Shown here piece by piece: positions 62,001 through 64,000 of a stretch of 64,000 nucleotides of DNA. Under the pieces are notes generated by a model. It searched no databases, was not told the DNA's origin, and saw only the letters and a list, made by a program, of their open reading frames with translations. Numbering within the stretch: position 1 is the first letter of the stretch; each line of letters begins with the position of its first letter. The DNA is from Otis tarda (Eukaryota; Chordata; Aves; Otidiformes; Otididae): assembly GCA_026413225.1 (NCBI GenBank), contig CM048557.1:45639371-45703370 (forward strand). The letters are read 5' to 3'. The position numbers and the translations under genes were made by a program.

Positions 62001-63829
62001 AAGTGGACCAGAAGGGAAAGGACAAGGTAAAGAAAGACCTTCTCCTTACCCCATTTCTTGGTCCTTTTTAAAGGAGCGGGGAACCATTACCTTATGACTA
62101 GCAATGAGCAAGTATTGATGTCTCTAACCAATACCTTTAAAATAGTTACAAATTATCAACAGGGCATGACTATGAGTTTATCCAGTTATCGGAAAACTGT
62201 ATTTAAGTCTCATTAAATCCCAGCAGAGTGTGAAGCTCTGCCAAAAGCACATTCCAAGCACTTCTCGGATGCTGTTAAGAAGATAATGTCCAACTCAGCC
62301 TTCACCCCTCAGCTAGAGCTGAGGGTCAGTGTTCACTTCTCATGATCAGAAATTACATTTATTCCTTAACTGGCAGCCTGTCTCTCACACCTTTAGTTCA
62401 CCTTTTGCCTTTTATGAAAGAAAGTAGCTTTTTCCCGTTGCTATTGGTCTCGTGCCACTGAAAGGACATTCCAAGTCTCAGGACCACTGGGAAAGCAGGA
62501 GAAAAAGGAAAGGACAGTCTCTAGAAATTGGCTTCCCTGTTTAAGAACTAGAACCCAGCTTGAATTTTAGGAGCCTTCACTTCTGACAGACTCAAAGAAA
62601 ACTCTGAAGCGGGATAAGTAATGACTTCATGCAGTTGGCATTTTTGCCTGACTGGAGGCTGAGCATTGCTTGTTCTGCGTAGTTAGGTGATGGCGAACTG
62701 CCTGTATTTCCTTGCTGTGTTGGAAATGTCATTCAAGATCAGGTGTGCAAAGGCTGGGGAGAGGTTATATAATATCTTGGCTGCTGCTGTCTCACATCTG
62801 GTGCTTTGGCATTAAGCTACCTATGGAGAGGATGGCTTTGCCCATCCAAATTGGATTTTGTTTTAATCTGGCGTTATTTTATTGAGACTAAAAATAGAAG
62901 CCAAAATGTGTGTGAATAGGGTAAAAGGAGTGTCTGAAGTTATGAAATGAAAAGTGGGGAGGAGCCACAGAAGAGAGAGCCACAACAAACCAGGGAGTAG
63001 GGAGCTGAATAAGAGAAATCAGAATGAAGACTGTGAGGCTGTCAAATACAGAAGGGCGTTAGCAGTCAGGGGGAGGAGCCCACCCAGCGTCTTCTCTGTA
63101 ACATGGGGTGCAGGAAGGCTCATGCTGGCTTCCACTGCTATTTCTCCACTCTTTTCACGCAGGGAGACTTCACTCGAATACAGTTGTGTGTACTGTTTGT
63201 GTCACCTACCCTCCCCCTCCTGGCAAGTAAATTTTCATTACTTGGAACTGCTGCTTTCCCTTGCCTGCCAGGTCCAGCAAGCCAACTTGAAATTGTGCCC
63301 AAAAGATGGGGGAGGGAAGGCTGGCCCTTCTGTTGTCAGCTGTCCTGGCTGTCAGTCACTCATGGATATAAATAAATCCTATCTATTTATTGCCTTTCTT
63401 AGTTGCACTATATATTATCAAGAGAATGCTGGGCATCACTCTAGGATTAGAAATTCCCTTTGCTATGGGATAAAAAAAATCTGAATATCTAGGATTATCA
63501 GAGCTTTTCAGGGAGAAAGGAAGTTCCTGTTTTCAATACTAGATTCAGGAGGCTTCAACATGCTTCTCATTTCTGCCACAGATTTGCTGTGGGTATCATC
63601 AAACAGCCCAAACTAGATCTGAAAAATGTTAGCCTGGGTCCCCGAGGCAGTACTGTAATCTAGCCTAGTGCTCTGCTCTGTCTCATTCCTGCAGCTTGGA
63701 AGCAGAGTAGGATAGGTGCTGGTGCCTGACCAAGGCTGTGTACGTCTGTCCTGGGAAAGTCTATGTGGCACTGAATTTTAGTGTGCAGATATCCCACAAA
63801 TGACTTTACACAACTCCTGTGATTTCCTT

Positions 63830-63920
63830 GTGACTCAGAATCCTATCCATAAAATGGAGGTAATCCTTTTCTTCCCCCTATGTAACTGTTCTAAGTACAA
63901 AAGTGTTAAAGTTTTTGAGG
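63830..63920 (+). repeat. Possible MIR-like SINE relic
   Basis: CCATAAAATGGAGGTAATCC followed by a CCCCCTATGTAACTGTTCTA stretch and a GTTAAAGTTTTTGAGG end resembles the 3' half of a MIR-type SINE. It is diverged, so the call is tentative. Confidence 0.4.
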
Positions 63921-64000
63921 TGCAGTCATGGATGAGATAATAGTATGTAAATATGTGGACAGATGTACAGGTGGATACTTTAGCACCTCCTGGCAGGCAG

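Larger units (their letters stand above)
56741..64000. other. Intergenic region downstream of TTLL5
   Basis: I find no exon with both splice support and recognisable protein on either strand. It contains the 92-bp direct duplication at 58050/58957 and a MIR-like relic near 63.83 kb. In mammals TGFB3 lies next to the TTLL5 3' end on the opposite strand. I looked for the TGFB3 C-terminal coding end on the minus strand and did not see it, so it would lie beyond 64000 if synteny holds. The 176-codon frame at 62954-63484 has no supporting feature. Confidence 0.5.

Noticed and set aside
62954..63484. 176-codon plus-strand open frame near the window end
   Set aside because: Low-complexity mixture without motif, signal peptide or splice support. 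Treated as chance.
56741..64000. TGFB3 3' coding end expected from mammalian synteny
   Set aside because: I looked for the minus-strand C-terminal Cys-Lys-Cys-Ser coding end and did not find it in the window.
1..64000. tRNA, rRNA, CRISPR or bacterial operon features
   Set aside because: Nothing of this kind is visible. The sequence is avian intron and intergenic DNA.

Overview
The window is vertebrate and almost certainly avian nuclear DNA. It is AT-rich and mostly non-coding. It carries several CR1 LINEs with the typical 3' octamer tail (ATTCTATG repeats), and solo LTRs of bird ERVL-like type (TGTCCTGG...TAGAGTTAATTTTC-type start, 5-bp target duplications). No bacterial-style genes, tRNAs, rRNAs or CRISPR arrays were seen. 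Most long open frames are chance frames or CR1 remains.

One spliced host gene on the + strand explains the coding signal. Five exons with good splice sites and matching phases lie at 6812-6966, 28969-29064, 35565-35742, 44265-44485 and 55510-55595. A likely terminal exon lies at 55986-56017. The encoded tail contains short blocks ([37 protein letters not shown]) that I recognise as the C-terminal tail of TTLL5, a tubulin polyglutamylase. The catalytic TTL domain must lie upstream of the window. The gene appears to end here, with AATAAA signals at about 56.4 and 56.7 kb. From there to 64000 I see no gene.

Layout: 1-6811 is intron, with one weak candidate exon at 2085-2138 and an ancient repeat near 4.5 kb. 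6967-28968 is a 22-kb intron holding a minus-strand CR1 split by a solo LTR (9623-11490), an LTR fragment (11491-about 11720), an ancient CR1/L3-like relic (about 13.7-14.0 kb), a 2.5-kb plus-strand CR1 (21245-23755) and another relic near 28 kb. 29065-35564 holds a long ancient CR1/L3-like relic (about 32.3-33.3 kb). 35743-44264 holds a second solo LTR with a perfect target duplication (36698-37285) and a MIR-like SINE. 44486-55509 holds a tail-to-tail CR1 pair (45205-47166), an ancient relic, and a rearranged CR1 (about 49907-51770). The 3' intergenic part has a 92-bp direct duplication 907 bp apart.

No wholly new system was found. The most interesting signals are: a set of CR1 copies that share reverse-transcriptase lesions; the CR1 inverted pair, one arm of which is nearly intact; an unexplained 216-bp replacement inside a CR1; the 92-bp duplication; and a TTLL5 tail ending that may be lineage-specific. 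All calls are from reading alone; no alignment or database search was run.
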